Source: Thermoplasmata archaeon
GTDB lineage: Archaea > Thermoplasmatota > JAKEGO01
Reading direction: 5' to 3'
DNA length: 6,315 nt
NCBI GenBank assembly: GCA_022615805.1
Contig: JAKEGO010000136.1
Location: forward strand, 1 to 6,315
The notes below the pieces were generated by a model. That model was not told the origin of the DNA. It did no database searches and worked only from the letters and a program-made list of their open reading frames with translations. Shown one piece after another: positions 6,205 to 6,315 of the stretch (the stretch's first letter is position 1; each line of letters opens with the position of its first letter). A program made the translations under genes and the position numbers.

Positions 6205-6263
6205 GCCAGGTCCACCGGGCCCGGATTAGAAATAGGTTCTGGTCCGCGGCCCGCGCGGCCGGT

Positions 6264-6315
6264 TCAGATGACGGGCAGCTCGATCGTGCCGTACGCCTGG
6301 TCCCGGGGCACGTTC
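6264..6315 (-). CDS. Possible C-terminus of a minus-strand gene upstream of hypD
   Basis: Read on the minus strand the last bases give NVPRDQAYGTIELPVI followed by TGA at 6266-6264. All codons end in G or C, as in the neighbouring genes. That test does not decide strand, because the plus frame from the ATG at 6268 has the same third positions and is also open to the window edge. The minus reading is preferred because it would place the gene 59 bases upstream of hypD in the same direction. The product is not recognised. Confidence 0.4.
   Translation of the reverse strand, partial: NVPRDQAYGTIELPVI

Noticed and set aside
6223..6240. A/T-rich stretch upstream of hypD as a TATA box
   Set aside because: It would place the transcription start almost on the ATG, which conflicts with the clear GGTGG ribosome site at 6216-6212; it stays possible only if the motif lies differently.
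6268..6315. Plus-strand gene start (MTGSSIVPYAWSRG) running off the window
   Set aside because: It is equally open but has no ribosome site that I can see before it; the minus-strand C-terminus in line with hypD is slightly preferred.
1..6315. CRISPR array, tRNA or rRNA gene, insertion sequence, toxin-antitoxin or other new defence system
   Set aside because: I found no regularly spaced repeats, cloverleaf-like sequence, transposase motifs or characteristic gene pairs.

Overview
The window is high-GC DNA. Its strongly GC3-biased genes, frequent AGG arginine codons, an archaeal-type TATA element, an archaeal-style Lhr-family helicase and a compact HypD all point to an archaeon. Thermoplasmatota, for example a relative of Methanomassiliicoccales, is my best guess, but it rests on overall flavour and no marker gene here proves it.

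Layout, left half (+ strand). The window opens inside an alpha/beta hydrolase of the haloalkane-dehalogenase type (1-572), broken by a one-base frameshift near 228. Next comes a degenerate, internally deleted copy of a GNAT acetyltransferase (659-910). Its remains form the promoter and leader region of a DMT/EamA-family membrane transporter with a very histidine-rich C-terminal tail (892-1947). After a 322-bp spacer holding short repeats, a TATA box and a leader hairpin comes an intact GNAT acetyltransferase (2270-2707), recognisably related to the broken copy. A 167-aa conserved protein of unknown function with a CPxC motif follows (2803-3306).

Layout, right half (- strand). hypD (5122-6204) is followed 73 bp later by an Lhr-type SF2 helicase with a TTG start (3279-5048), probably in one transcript. 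The helicase stops at 589 residues, without the C-terminal domain usual for Lhr, and its 3' end overlaps the convergent 167-aa gene by 28 bp. The last 52 bases may hold the C-terminus of another minus-strand gene upstream of hypD.

How the genes work together. HypD implies that the organism makes a [NiFe] hydrogenase. The transporter's His-rich tail suggests binding of a transition metal, but linking it to hydrogenase nickel supply would be speculation. The left half looks like a patched, decaying accessory stretch: a frameshifted hydrolase, a GNAT remnant, and a transporter with looser codon use flanked by two related GNAT sequences. The right half looks like stable housekeeping DNA apart from the shortened helicase. 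I see no CRISPR array, RNA gene, IS element or obvious new multi-gene system.
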